Part shown: in pieces, positions 44,751 through 53,779 of the stretch
Layout of the letters: every line of letters begins with the position of its first letter
Numbering within the stretch: position 1 is the first letter of the stretch
Source: an uncultured Campylobacter sp.
GTDB taxonomy: Bacteria > Campylobacterota > Campylobacteria > Campylobacterales > Campylobacteraceae
Length of the DNA: 53,834 bases
Assembly: GCF_963526985.1 (NCBI RefSeq)
Contig: NZ_CAURPW010000013.1
Coordinates: 1 to 53,834, forward strand
Direction of reading: 5' to 3'
Notes under the pieces: model-generated
What the model was told of the DNA's origin: nothing
The model's database searches: none
What the model saw: the letters and a program-made list of their open reading frames with translations, nothing else
Program-made: the position numbers and the translations under genes

Positions 44751-45863
44751 TTGGGTAGAGCAATTAGAGAGATAAAATCGGAAATGGTTTTGATAAAACA
44801 AAAGGGAAGCTTTTTTAGCGACGAAAGCGAAAAAGAGCTTTACATTGAGATTTTGAACTCTTTGGCTCAAAAGCACGATATGGAGATACTGGGCTACGTT
44901 TTGGAGTCCGGTTCCGTATCGCTGTTTTTAAAATCCCTAAACATACCTAAAATAATGCAGGAACTAAACAGCGCCTTTATACGAAATAGAAACAAAAAAA
45001 GAGGCTTCGTTCAAGAAAGCGATATAAAAAGGTACGAGATAAGGAACGTTTTTATAAACGAATTTGAAGATGTCTTGGCATTCTTACAAAAAAGCGGCGG
45101 ATATACCTTTAAAAATATCGATAAAAATTTAAGTTTAGCAAAAAGAATAGAAATTCAAAATTTTAAAAAAAGGACAGAGATGAAAGTGGTTGCTTTAAAT
45201 TCAGAAGTACATAAAGGGTTGTCTTATCACCAAGACGAGTTACCGAATTTTCCGTTTGCGGAGATAGTCGCCAGCGAGGCGTTTTTTTGCGATAGGGACT
45301 TAGCGATAGTTTTTACCAACGACGTAGTGCCTAAGCTTTTGGTACTGCTAGGCAGAAACGAAAATTTAATCATAGATAAAGACTACAAAGGATACGTACC
45401 GGCAATAATGCAAAACTATCCGTTTACGGTAGCTAAGGTAGAAGACCAAACTATCCTTTGCGTCGACGAGGACGCGCCTCAGCTAAAAGGCAAGGGCGAG
45501 AAGCTATTTAAGAAAAACGAAGAGCCTAGCGATTTTCTAAAAAATACCATCACGGCTATCCAAAACTATAATGCCGAGCTAGCCGCGACGCAAAAAGCGC
45601 TCGAAGAAATCAAAAAGGCCGGAATTTTGATAAATAAAGAGCTAACGGTATCGGACAACGACAAAAAAATAACTCTAATAAAGGGATTTTCGGTCGTAAG
45701 TAGAAAGAAGCTAAATGAGCTTGACGACGCGACCTTGGCCGATTTTGCGAGAAAAGGCTATATTAGCTTGATAGACGCGCACATCAGGAGCTTGTCGAAT
45801 TTGCAAAATTTGGCGGCTAAAATTTTAGAAAACGAGAGCAAAACGGCAAATGAAAATAAATGA
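44751..45863 (+). CDS. sapC: SapC fused to a dead Y1-transposase-like domain
   Basis: This is a 370-residue protein. Residues 144-300 fit the SapC family of S-layer operons (VVALNSEVHKGLSYHQDELPNF, IVASEAFFCDRDLAIVFTND, LVLLGRNENLIID, YVPAIMQNYPF); its job in S-layer export is unknown. Residues 1-140 match the layout of REP-associated Y1 transposases: SFFSDESEKELYIEILNSLA, EILGYVLESGSVSLFLKS and IPKIMQELNSAFIRNRNKKRG. The HUH motif (NHVH in active enzymes) reads GSVS at 54-57, so both histidines are lost. The start is TTG at 44751 with AAGG before it. A second start, ATG at 45180 with AAAAAAAGGA, would give SapC alone. It overlaps sapD by 14 bases. Confidence 0.8.
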   Translation: MGRAIREIKSEMVLIKQKGSFFSDESEKELYIEILNSLAQKHDMEILGYVLESGSVSLFLKSLNIPKIMQELNSAFIRNRNKKRGFVQESDIKRYEIRNVFINEFEDVLAFLQKSGGYTFKNIDKNLSLAKRIEIQNFKKRTEMKVVALNSEVHKGLSYHQDELPNFPFAEIVASEAFFCDRDLAIVFTNDVVPKLLVLLGRNENLIIDKDYKGYVPAIMQNYPFTVAKVEDQTILCVDEDAPQLKGKGEKLFKKNEEPSDFLKNTITAIQNYNAELAATQKALEEIKKAGILINKELTVSDNDKKITLIKGFSVVSRKKLNELDDATLADFARKGYISLIDAHIRSLSNLQNLAAKILENESKTANENK

Positions 45864-47583
45864 ACTAAAAGAGAGCATTAAAAAGTCCAAACGCGTAATT
45901 ATTTACGCGGGACTTTTTAGTATGTTCATAAACGTCTTGATGCTGACCTCGCCTTTATATATGCTTCAGCTCTACGGCAGGGTCGTAACCTCAAGAAGTC
46001 TTGATACGTTATTTTTCCTAACCCTTATCGTTATATTTTTGTATCTTTGTATGGCGCTTTTTGAAATTTTACGCTCTAGGATACTCGTAGTATTTTCAAA
46101 TCAACTCGATCTTAGGCTATCAGAGCGCGTTTATGATGCGATATTTAAGCTCTCGGCCAGGCAGCCGGGCAGAGTCTCGTCTCAGCCGATGAGAGATTTA
46201 AATACTATAAAGCAGTACCTTAGTGCAAACGGCGTGTTTGCCTTTCTAGATGCTCCGTGGCTACCTTTTTATATCCTTATACTATTTTTCTTTCACCCTT
46301 ATTTCGGATATTTTAGTATCGTAGCGGCGATTATTTTATTTGCGCTTGCGCTTTTAAACGAGGGCGCGACCAAAGAAGGGCTAAAAAGGTCAAACGACGC
46401 TTTTAACGCCGAGACTCGCTTCGTGGACTTAAATTTGCGTAACTCCGAAGTCATTCAAGCGATGGGAATGAACGGAAATTTAAAGAAAATTTGGCATAAA
46501 AAGCACAACGAATTTTTAGAAGCCCACTCCGAGTCTAGCGTAAAAGCCGGAATGTACGCAAATATAAGTAAAGTTTTCCGCGTAGTTTCCCAGTCGCTTA
46601 TGCTAGGTCTTGGCGCGTATTTAGTCGTTTTACAGGAAGTAAATCCGGGAATGATGATCGCGGGCTCCATCATCATGGGCCGCGCGCTAGCTCCGCTTGA
46701 TATCTTGATCTCAAGCTGGAAAAGCTATAAAAATACGAAAGAAAGCTATGCTAGACTTTCGCAGTTTTTAGAGGATTTCCCGGCGGATAATGAAAAGCTT
46801 AAACTTCCGGATCCACAGGGCGATATATTCTTAGAAAGCATAAGCCTAGTGCCGCCTCACGGCAAAGCGCCTACTTTGATGGGGATAAATTTCGAACTAA
46901 AAAGCGGCGATATGTGCGCTATCATCGGTCCAAGCGCTGCGGGCAAAAGCTCGCTGGCTAGAGCGATGCTGGGAGTATGGCCGGTGTTTCACGGCGTAGT
47001 GCGTATAGACGGAGCCGATATCACGCAGTATAACAGCGATCATTTAGGACGGTTTGTCGGATATTTGCCGCAAGACGTCGAGCTTTTTGAAGGAAATATC
47101 GCTGAAAATATCGCGAGATTCGGCGAACTTGACAGCGAAGCGATCGTTCGCGCGGCAAAGCTGGCCAACGTCCACGATATGATATTAAATTTACCCGACG
47201 GCTACGAAACTAAAATCGGTATCGGCGGCGCGAGCCTAAGCGGCGGCCAGCGTCAAAGAGTCGCTCTAGCTAGAGCGCTTTATAAAGAGCCTAAGATAAT
47301 CGTACTAGACGAGCCTAACGCCAGCCTTGACGAGGAGGGCGAGAGAGCGCTTTTTGCTGCGCTTTCTAGTATGAAAGGCAAAGCTACTATCGTGCTAATA
47401 ACCCATAAGCTAAATATCTTAAATTTAGTGGATAAAATCGCGGTATTAAACGGCGGTAGATTGATGTATTTCGGAGCCAGAGACGCCGTACTCGCCGAGC
47501 TTAACAAAGCCAACGCGCAACAAGCTCAAGTGCAGCAAAAACAAAACCGCCCAAGCATAAGCCTTGACGATTCGGAGGAATAA
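45850..47583 (+). CDS. sapD: Type I secretion ABC transporter (permease-ATPase)
   Basis: This 577-residue protein powers export of S-layer proteins. The membrane domain covers residues 1-300, with about six helices (FSMFINVLMLTSPLYMLQLYGRV, LFFLTLIVIFLYLCMALFEI). The ATPase follows: Walker A GPSAAGKSS, signature LSGGQRQRVALARAL, Walker B IIVLDEPNASLDEEG. It is of the PrtD type without an N-terminal peptidase domain, as expected for RTX-type substrates with C-terminal signals. The end is Gln-rich. It is the second gene of the sap operon. Confidence 0.93.
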   Translation: MKINELKESIKKSKRVIIYAGLFSMFINVLMLTSPLYMLQLYGRVVTSRSLDTLFFLTLIVIFLYLCMALFEILRSRILVVFSNQLDLRLSERVYDAIFKLSARQPGRVSSQPMRDLNTIKQYLSANGVFAFLDAPWLPFYILILFFFHPYFGYFSIVAAIILFALALLNEGATKEGLKRSNDAFNAETRFVDLNLRNSEVIQAMGMNGNLKKIWHKKHNEFLEAHSESSVKAGMYANISKVFRVVSQSLMLGLGAYLVVLQEVNPGMMIAGSIIMGRALAPLDILISSWKSYKNTKESYARLSQFLEDFPADNEKLKLPDPQGDIFLESISLVPPHGKAPTLMGINFELKSGDMCAIIGPSAAGKSSLARAMLGVWPVFHGVVRIDGADITQYNSDHLGRFVGYLPQDVELFEGNIAENIARFGELDSEAIVRAAKLANVHDMILNLPDGYETKIGIGGASLSGGQRQRVALARALYKEPKIIVLDEPNASLDEEGERALFAALSSMKGKATIVLITHKLNILNLVDKIAVLNGGRLMYFGARDAVLAELNKANAQQAQVQQKQNRPSISLDDSEE

Positions 47584-48867
47584 ATGATACTTAAGAGTGA
47601 AAAAGGCACGGTAAATTTCGGCATTTTCGTTATATTTATGCTCGTGGGAGTTTTTGGGATATGGCTAGGTATGGCGCCTCTAAATAGCGCTGCGGTAGCC
47701 GTAGGCAAGATAAACGTCGTAAGTAATAAAAAGATTATCCAGCACTTAGAAGGCGGCGTCGTAGATAAAATTTTCGTCAAAGACGGAGACGTAGTCAAAG
47801 CAGGCGATCCGCTAGTGGAGATAAAAAACGCCGCATTGCAAAGCGAGATAGGTATCGTTAGAGCCGATTATCTACGCACTAGCGCCATAGTTTCTAGGCT
47901 AGAAGCGCAAAAAGACGATGCTAATGAGATCAAATTTAGCGACGATATAAAGCAAATAAGCGGCTATGAAGAGGTCGCTAACGGTCAGATTAGTATATTT
48001 AACGAGCAAAAAAAGCTGCTCGATAACGAAAAAACTATCTTAAAACAGCGCATAAAGCAGCTGGAAAATCAAATCCAGGGCGCAAAAGCCATCATGAGCG
48101 CCAAAAAAGACCGTATCGCTTCTTTAAATGAAGAGATAAGGGAGTGGGAAAGGCTTTTTAAAGAGCAATTAGCCGATAAAGTCAGACTTCGCGACCTAAA
48201 TAGAGAAAAAACCGCGGTTGAGGGCGAACTAGCTGCCGGTACCGCCGAGATCGCAAGGCTAGGCGTTCAGATAAACGAGACACAAGGACAGATAGCTCTA
48301 AGAGATAGGAGTTTTAAAGAAGATATCCTAAAAAAACTCGAAGACGCTAAAATTCGCCTCGTAGACTTGGAGCAGCGATATAACGCGCTAAAAGACCAAT
48401 CCGAGCGCACCATCGTAAAATCTCCGGTAGAAGGTAGCGTCGTAGAGCTAGCATTTCATACTATCGGCGGAGTCATAAGGCCGGGCGAGAGGATCATGAG
48501 CATAGTGCCAGACGATACCGACTACGTCGTAGAAGCTAAGCTAAACGTAGTGGATATCGACACCGTGCATGTAGGACAACTTGCCGACATTAGATTTAGC
48601 GCATTTCAGCATAAACCAAGCTTCGTTATGGAAGGCAAAATTACGTACGTATCGGCAGATAGCGTTCAGGATAACGCCGGACACTCTTATTACGATATAA
48701 AAGCCGAGCTTACGCCGGAGGGTATGAAAGAATTTGATAGAAACGAGTTTTTTATCGTGCCAGGTATGCCTGTAGAGGTTATGATAAAGACCGGCGACAG
48801 AACGATGCTGGAGTATATCTTAAAACCATTCATAGATATGTTTAAAAGGGCGTTTAATGAAGACTAA
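47584..48867 (+). CDS. sapE: HlyD/PrtE-family membrane fusion protein
   Basis: This 427-residue periplasmic adaptor has one membrane helix at about residues 12-32 (VIFMLVGVFGIWLGMAPL). A lipoyl half (IIQHLEGGVVDKIFVKDGDVVKAGDPL) follows, then a long coiled-coil hairpin (about 85-270) and the second half with the RTX-transport signature IVKSPVEGSVVELAFHTIGGVIRPGERIM. It starts directly after the sapD stop (TAAATG) and overlaps sapF by 11 bases. Confidence 0.93.
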   Translation: MILKSEKGTVNFGIFVIFMLVGVFGIWLGMAPLNSAAVAVGKINVVSNKKIIQHLEGGVVDKIFVKDGDVVKAGDPLVEIKNAALQSEIGIVRADYLRTSAIVSRLEAQKDDANEIKFSDDIKQISGYEEVANGQISIFNEQKKLLDNEKTILKQRIKQLENQIQGAKAIMSAKKDRIASLNEEIREWERLFKEQLADKVRLRDLNREKTAVEGELAAGTAEIARLGVQINETQGQIALRDRSFKEDILKKLEDAKIRLVDLEQRYNALKDQSERTIVKSPVEGSVVELAFHTIGGVIRPGERIMSIVPDDTDYVVEAKLNVVDIDTVHVGQLADIRFSAFQHKPSFVMEGKITYVSADSVQDNAGHSYYDIKAELTPEGMKEFDRNEFFIVPGMPVEVMIKTGDRTMLEYILKPFIDMFKRAFNED

Positions 48868-50155
48868 AATTTTACTTTCCGCCTTATTGGCTTCAAATTT
48901 TGCTTTCGCTCAAAGCGTCAGCCTCTCTGAAGCCTACGAGATGGCGTTAGAAAATAATAACGAGGTAAAGATGAATATGTACAACAACATAGCCTCCCAG
49001 GAGAGACTTTCTCAAGCTACGGCTATGTTTTTGCCTACCATTAACGCTGAGGCGTCTTATATCGGCGAAAAATACGATAGGATGGATAGACGTAGAGTAT
49101 CTAAAATAAACGAAAGCTATAAAAAAGTAGGCGTTAGCCTTAGCCAAAGCGTTTTTAGACCCGCTATCTGGTATCAAAGAAACCAAGAAGAAATCAGAGT
49201 AAGAGGCAACGAACTCGTCTATGAAAACGCTAAGCAAGAGCTAGCAAAAAAGGTCGTAGAGGCGTATTTTAACTATACTTTCGCCTCTGAGACGCTAGCT
49301 CTAGCGCAAAGCTACGAGGAGGCCAATCGTGCCAAATTTAACCAAATGCAAAAGTCTTTGGAATTCGGTCTGGTAAATAAAATGGATATGCTAGAATCCA
49401 AAGTAAGACTAGACGAGGCGATGCTAGGCGTAAACAAAGCCAAGCTAAATATCGAAGTGGCAAAACTGGAGCTAACGAAACTAGTCGGACAAGAGGTTGA
49501 GGTCAAAGATAGCTTTAAAAATATCGACACCGAGTTTTTTAAAAGCATAAATTTAGCCCAGTTTGGCGACGTGGCTAGAAATTTTAAATACAAAGACAGC
49601 GTGCTTGCGGTCGAAATTTCCGAGCAAGAGTATAAAAAACGAAAAAGCGAGCATCTACCGACGCTTGATTTTAGTATCAGCTACTCAAATTTATATTACG
49701 ACGACAACGACTATTCGGGCGACAAACGCAGGCAGCTAGATACTATGCTTAGATTTACTCTGCCTTTATATACCGGCGGGTCTACCAGCTCGCGGGTCGA
49801 GGAGGGCAAGCTGTTAAATTTAGCCAGCATAGAACAGCAAAAAGATATAAAAAAAGAGATAGAAATCAGCCAAAAAAAGGCGATTAACAACTATCTTAAC
49901 TATATCGACGAGTGCGAGCTAATGCATAGGTCGCTACAAAATGCCGAACTTTACGAAAAATCGATAGAAAGAGGCTACGAAGAGGGTCTAAAAGACGCCG
50001 TAAATTTATTCGACGCGCGCGCTAGAGTGTTTAAAACCAGGAACGAAGCACTAACGGCGGCTTATAATCTCGTGCTTTCTTATCTGGAGATACAGTGGCT
50101 AAACTCAAACATTTCAGTCGAAATGATGAGAGACCTTCAAAGAGCGTTTAAGTAA
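48857..50155 (+). CDS. sapF: TolC-family outer-membrane channel
   Basis: This 432-residue protein has a signal peptide (residues 1-18, ILLSALLASNFAFA). Two structural repeats of the outer-membrane efflux type follow: SLSEAYEMALENNNEVKM and ELAKKVVEAYFNYTFASETLALAQ in the first half, VEEGKLLNLASIEQQKDIKKEIE and YEKSIERGYEEGLKDAVNLFDARARVF in the second. It completes the SapDEF channel. The gap to S-layer copy C is 107 bases and contains a promoter. Confidence 0.92.
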   Translation: MKTKILLSALLASNFAFAQSVSLSEAYEMALENNNEVKMNMYNNIASQERLSQATAMFLPTINAEASYIGEKYDRMDRRRVSKINESYKKVGVSLSQSVFRPAIWYQRNQEEIRVRGNELVYENAKQELAKKVVEAYFNYTFASETLALAQSYEEANRAKFNQMQKSLEFGLVNKMDMLESKVRLDEAMLGVNKAKLNIEVAKLELTKLVGQEVEVKDSFKNIDTEFFKSINLAQFGDVARNFKYKDSVLAVEISEQEYKKRKSEHLPTLDFSISYSNLYYDDNDYSGDKRRQLDTMLRFTLPLYTGGSTSSRVEEGKLLNLASIEQQKDIKKEIEISQKKAINNYLNYIDECELMHRSLQNAELYEKSIERGYEEGLKDAVNLFDARARVFKTRNEALTAAYNLVLSYLEIQWLNSNISVEMMRDLQRAFK

Positions 50156-50194
50156 AATTTGTTTTTATTTTTGCGTTTTAAACCGTTTTTATGA

Positions 50195-50200
50195 TATAAT
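50195..50200 (+). promoter_or_regulatory. -10 box of S-layer copy C
   Basis: TATAAT lies in TTTTTATGATATAATTAGC, with a T-run upstream as in Campylobacter promoters, 62 bases before the ATG. The ribosome site AAAAAGGAGT follows at 50249-50258. Confidence 0.65.
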
Positions 50201-50262
50201 TAGCGACAGTATTCTGTAAAGATACCCAAAAACTCAAGAAAAACATTAAAAAGGAGTCCTTA

Positions 50263-53200
50263 ATGGCAGTAACACAAGCGCAAGTCGCGCAACTTTACGT
50301 AGCGTTATTTAACCGCGCTCCCGAGGGAGATGGCTTTAACGCATGGGTTAGAGCTGGAGCGAATAAAACGCAAGCTCAAATAGCGCAAGAGATGCTAAAT
50401 TCCGATGCGGCTAGATCCTACTATAACGGCAGAATCAATCAAGATAAAGATTTTGTCGAAATGCTTTATAAAAATATCCTAGGCAAGGATTACTCGCAAG
50501 ACCCAAGCGGTATCGACGCATGGGTTAGACACATCCAAGCCGGCAACTCAAGAGGCGACACTATCGTAAAATTATTCGAGGTGGCTACTTCGGCGGCGGC
50601 TAGAGCGGCTGACCCGGTTGCTGCGGCGACTTTTGCAAATAAAACCGAAATTTCAGCCTACATGGCGCAAAAAATTTCTCAAATAGCTCAAGATAATAGC
50701 GGTAATTACGATTACACTCCTTTCCAAGAGATTATCAGAACTACGAACGCTACGAATTTAACCGAGCAAAAAGCTAGAGTAGATCAGCTGGCAAACACCG
50801 CTTATCACACTCTAACTACCGGCGAAGATACCGTAAACGGCACTACGAAGGCAGATGTCATTAACGGCGTTATAAGCTCCGTAGTTTCTCAAAATACGTT
50901 TAATCCTGAAGATAAGATCGACGGCGGTTCTGGCGAAGATACGCTAAATGCGGATATGACTACAAATTTTAACGGATTTTCCGGCGGATATTTGAGAAAC
51001 GTAGAAAATCTAAATTTAACTAACAATAGCGGCACTAGAAAGGTATTTAACGCTGAAGGCGTAGAGGGCTTAAGAAAAGTAAATATCGGCGGAGATAGCG
51101 CGACTAGAGTTATAAATTTAGCCAACATCGTTGATCTAAGCGCCGCAAACGTAAAATCAGGCGATATACTTCTGACCTACAACCCTGCTATAATCGCAGG
51201 CTCTAACGACGAGCAAAATCTCACTTTAGACAATGTAGGCGCAGCTACCGCTGAGGGTATGATGTCAAATTCTATTGTTACAACATTTAGTGGCATCGAA
51301 AAGCTAAACATTACTACTAAAGGCTCTGCAAGCTATATAAGCGGCGTTAACAATAAAAATATAGTCGTAAAAGGCGATGCGGCTCTAGATATAGCTCTAG
51401 CAGGTACTAAAGCCGCACCTAACGGCGTTACTACAAATTTTGACGCATCAGCCTTAAATGCAAACCTATCGGCTAATTTAGTAGGCGGATATACTACTTT
51501 AGAGGATGTAAAAGGCGGTAAAGGCAACGATACCTTCAAGGCTAATATCAATAGCGCAAGCGTGGGTATATTTAAAGTAAACGGCGGCGACGGCAACGAT
51601 ACTCTCGAATTTAACGATTTAGACGGCGGACTTAATACTGCTAGAAAACTAGAAAGTACTTCTATTGAGAATTTAATATTTAAAAATTCTGAGATAACAA
51701 CTAGCGTTCCTGCTGTTTTAGACCTTGAGAAATCTCCGGATGTAACAAGCTTAACGGTGGGCTTGAAAGATACGATGAGCAATAAAAGCTTAAATGTCAT
51801 AAATTCGGCTAATCTTAAAACCCTTAATGTTTTAACAAGTACTGGAGCAGGTAATAAAATTACTATAGACACTGCAAATTTAAACGCCGTCAACTACACT
51901 AACGAAATTGATACGGATAGTAAGCTAGTTAGCGTTACGGCAGCTAATGCTACGAAACTAGACGTAAGCTTAAAAGGTATTATCTCTGGAACGGGTACGA
52001 TAAAAGCAGATAAAGCTACTGCTCTTACGCTTACTATGGATTCAAAAGACGTCGGAGGTAAAAATTTAAGCTTTGATGCGCCGTTGGCTACATCTATGAA
52101 GGTAACTACGACACAAGCAGATAGTGTATTTGATTCCACAGCAAATAAGCTAAAAGCCCTTAAGACATTAGATGTAACCACTGCAGGTAGATTTACGCTA
52201 AAAAATACCGCTACCGAAGATCACTTTGCGACTCTTTCGACTATAAATTTAAAGGGTACTAACGAAAAGTCATCTGCTACCGTAGTTGCAGGTATTCAGT
52301 CTTCAGATAACGCTCACAGAAGTACGTCTATTCAGGATATAAATTTAACGGCTGATCATCTGCAAGCTACTATAGAGGCTCATAACTATCAGTCCTTACA
52401 TGCTACTCTAAATACTCAAGGCACCATCAACGTGTCACTAAATAACGATACTCGCGGTGAGGTTGAGATAGATACTAGTAATGCGGGAACTTTAAATATC
52501 GAAAACAATAGTGCAAATATCCAGCACTTGATACTATCATCTACTCTTGACTATACCGATGCGACTGATAGCGTGATCGTAAAAGGCGGTACGGCGCATA
52601 AGGTAACTATCGGAAATATAGCTGCAAACAAAATAGATATAGATCTCGGTCAAACCCTTGGAGTGACATCGTTTGAGGACAACGGTCCAGCTTGGTTAAC
52701 TGCAAATGATATAAAGCTAAAAATTTCTTACATAACGGGAACGAACGAGGCTCCTATAGATCTAAGAATAGCTGGCGGTAGAGATTTTAAAGCAGACATT
52801 ACAGGTTCGGTAAAAAATGATACTATCAATATAACAAAAACAAATAGCATAGTAGGTGTCGAAAATATTAAAGTTAGCGGCGATCTTGGAGCCGGATATG
52901 ACGAGTATACTCTAAATACTAGCAATACCGGCGATAGCCTAAGAACTATTGACTTAAGCGGTCTTAGAAATGTAGAAAAAGGCACTATAACCTTAGATGC
53001 CCTTAACGCGAAAAATTTGATCTCTCTTAAAGCTACCGGCGGCGAAGATACCGTTACTTTACAAAATAATATGCTTTCAGAGACTACTATTAGAAATCTA
53101 GATATAGATCTCGGCGCAGGCGATGATAAGATTACATTCGGTACGCTAACTGCGAGTAAAACCATTACCGTAAAAGGCGGAGCGGGTGGCGACGAATTCG

Positions 53201-53562
53201 TCGTAACTAATGCAAAGACCGATGCTGACGCTAGCAAATATGTAGTAATTAGCGACGCTTCTAGCGGCGATAAGATTAAATTTGGAGCGGTTAGCGGTAT
53301 TCAGAAAATAGCCGATAGCGTAGTAAGAGACAAAACTACTCTTAAAGAAGCTATTAATGCTGCCTTGGGAGTTGCGGGCGCTGATGACGTAAATAAAGTT
53401 TCATACTTCACTTACGGCAACGATACCTATGTAGTTCATAATGCTGCTACTGGCTCTACTACGCTAACTGCCAACGACCACCTTGTAAAGCTAGCCGGTG
53501 TCAGAGCAGATGATATCATCGCTACATATGATACCACTCAGGGAACGTTTAATATAAACTGA
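50263..53562 (+). CDS. S-layer protein with DUF4214 and RTX segments (copy C)
   Basis: This 1099-residue protein is the longest complete copy. The N-terminal 180 residues hold two DUF4214-type units (YVALFNRAPEGDGFNAW, LYKNILGKDYSQDPSGIDAW). The middle is a beta-rich Thr/Asn/Ala repeat region, without cysteine. RTX units include IDGGSGEDTLNA, VKGGKGNDTFKA, VNGGDGNDTLEF, LGAGDDKITF and VKGGAGGDEFVV. The C-terminus has the shared YFTYGNDTYVVHN block and ends GTFNIN. It is less like A and B at the 5' end than they are like each other. By placing after sapF and its clean promoter it may be the main expressed S-layer gene. Confidence 0.92.
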   Translation: MAVTQAQVAQLYVALFNRAPEGDGFNAWVRAGANKTQAQIAQEMLNSDAARSYYNGRINQDKDFVEMLYKNILGKDYSQDPSGIDAWVRHIQAGNSRGDTIVKLFEVATSAAARAADPVAAATFANKTEISAYMAQKISQIAQDNSGNYDYTPFQEIIRTTNATNLTEQKARVDQLANTAYHTLTTGEDTVNGTTKADVINGVISSVVSQNTFNPEDKIDGGSGEDTLNADMTTNFNGFSGGYLRNVENLNLTNNSGTRKVFNAEGVEGLRKVNIGGDSATRVINLANIVDLSAANVKSGDILLTYNPAIIAGSNDEQNLTLDNVGAATAEGMMSNSIVTTFSGIEKLNITTKGSASYISGVNNKNIVVKGDAALDIALAGTKAAPNGVTTNFDASALNANLSANLVGGYTTLEDVKGGKGNDTFKANINSASVGIFKVNGGDGNDTLEFNDLDGGLNTARKLESTSIENLIFKNSEITTSVPAVLDLEKSPDVTSLTVGLKDTMSNKSLNVINSANLKTLNVLTSTGAGNKITIDTANLNAVNYTNEIDTDSKLVSVTAANATKLDVSLKGIISGTGTIKADKATALTLTMDSKDVGGKNLSFDAPLATSMKVTTTQADSVFDSTANKLKALKTLDVTTAGRFTLKNTATEDHFATLSTINLKGTNEKSSATVVAGIQSSDNAHRSTSIQDINLTADHLQATIEAHNYQSLHATLNTQGTINVSLNNDTRGEVEIDTSNAGTLNIENNSANIQHLILSSTLDYTDATDSVIVKGGTAHKVTIGNIAANKIDIDLGQTLGVTSFEDNGPAWLTANDIKLKISYITGTNEAPIDLRIAGGRDFKADITGSVKNDTINITKTNSIVGVENIKVSGDLGAGYDEYTLNTSNTGDSLRTIDLSGLRNVEKGTITLDALNAKNLISLKATGGEDTVTLQNNMLSETTIRNLDIDLGAGDDKITFGTLTASKTITVKGGAGGDEFVVTNAKTDADASKYVVISDASSGDKIKFGAVSGIQKIADSVVRDKTTLKEAINAALGVAGADDVNKVSYFTYGNDTYVVHNAATGSTTLTANDHLVKLAGVRADDIIATYDTTQGTFNIN

Positions 53563-53586
53563 TATTAGTTAGTTTCGCTATATTCA

Positions 53587-53619
53587 TCTCCCGACTTACG
53601 TCGGGAGACTTTTTCTTTT
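53587..53619 (+). terminator. Terminator of S-layer copy C
   Basis: A perfect 9-base stem (53587-53595/53600-53608) has loop TTAC and is followed by CTTTTTCTTTT. It lies 24 bases after the stop codon. Confidence 0.9.
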
Positions 53620-53718
53620 GATTTAATATTTATCATTTTATATCATAGTTTTAGCCGTCCAACCTAACTCTTCCACTAGCTTTTTACTTCTTCTTTAAAC
53701 AAATTTTATTTTTTATGC

Positions 53719-53724
53719 TATAAT
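53719..53724 (+). promoter_or_regulatory. -10 box of S-layer copy D
   Basis: TATAAT lies in TTTTTTATGCTATAATTGC, 55 bases before the ATG at 53780. It is very like the copy C promoter (T-run, ATG, TATAATT), including the later AAAGGAGTCC ribosome site. Confidence 0.65.
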
Positions 53725-53779
53725 TGCACGCAATCTATAAAAGATATAAATTTAAATCACAATTAAAGGAGTCCCTAAA

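Noticed and set aside
51333..51893. 186-codon frame antisense to S-layer copy C
   Set aside because: Same codon-bias shadow; no ribosome site.
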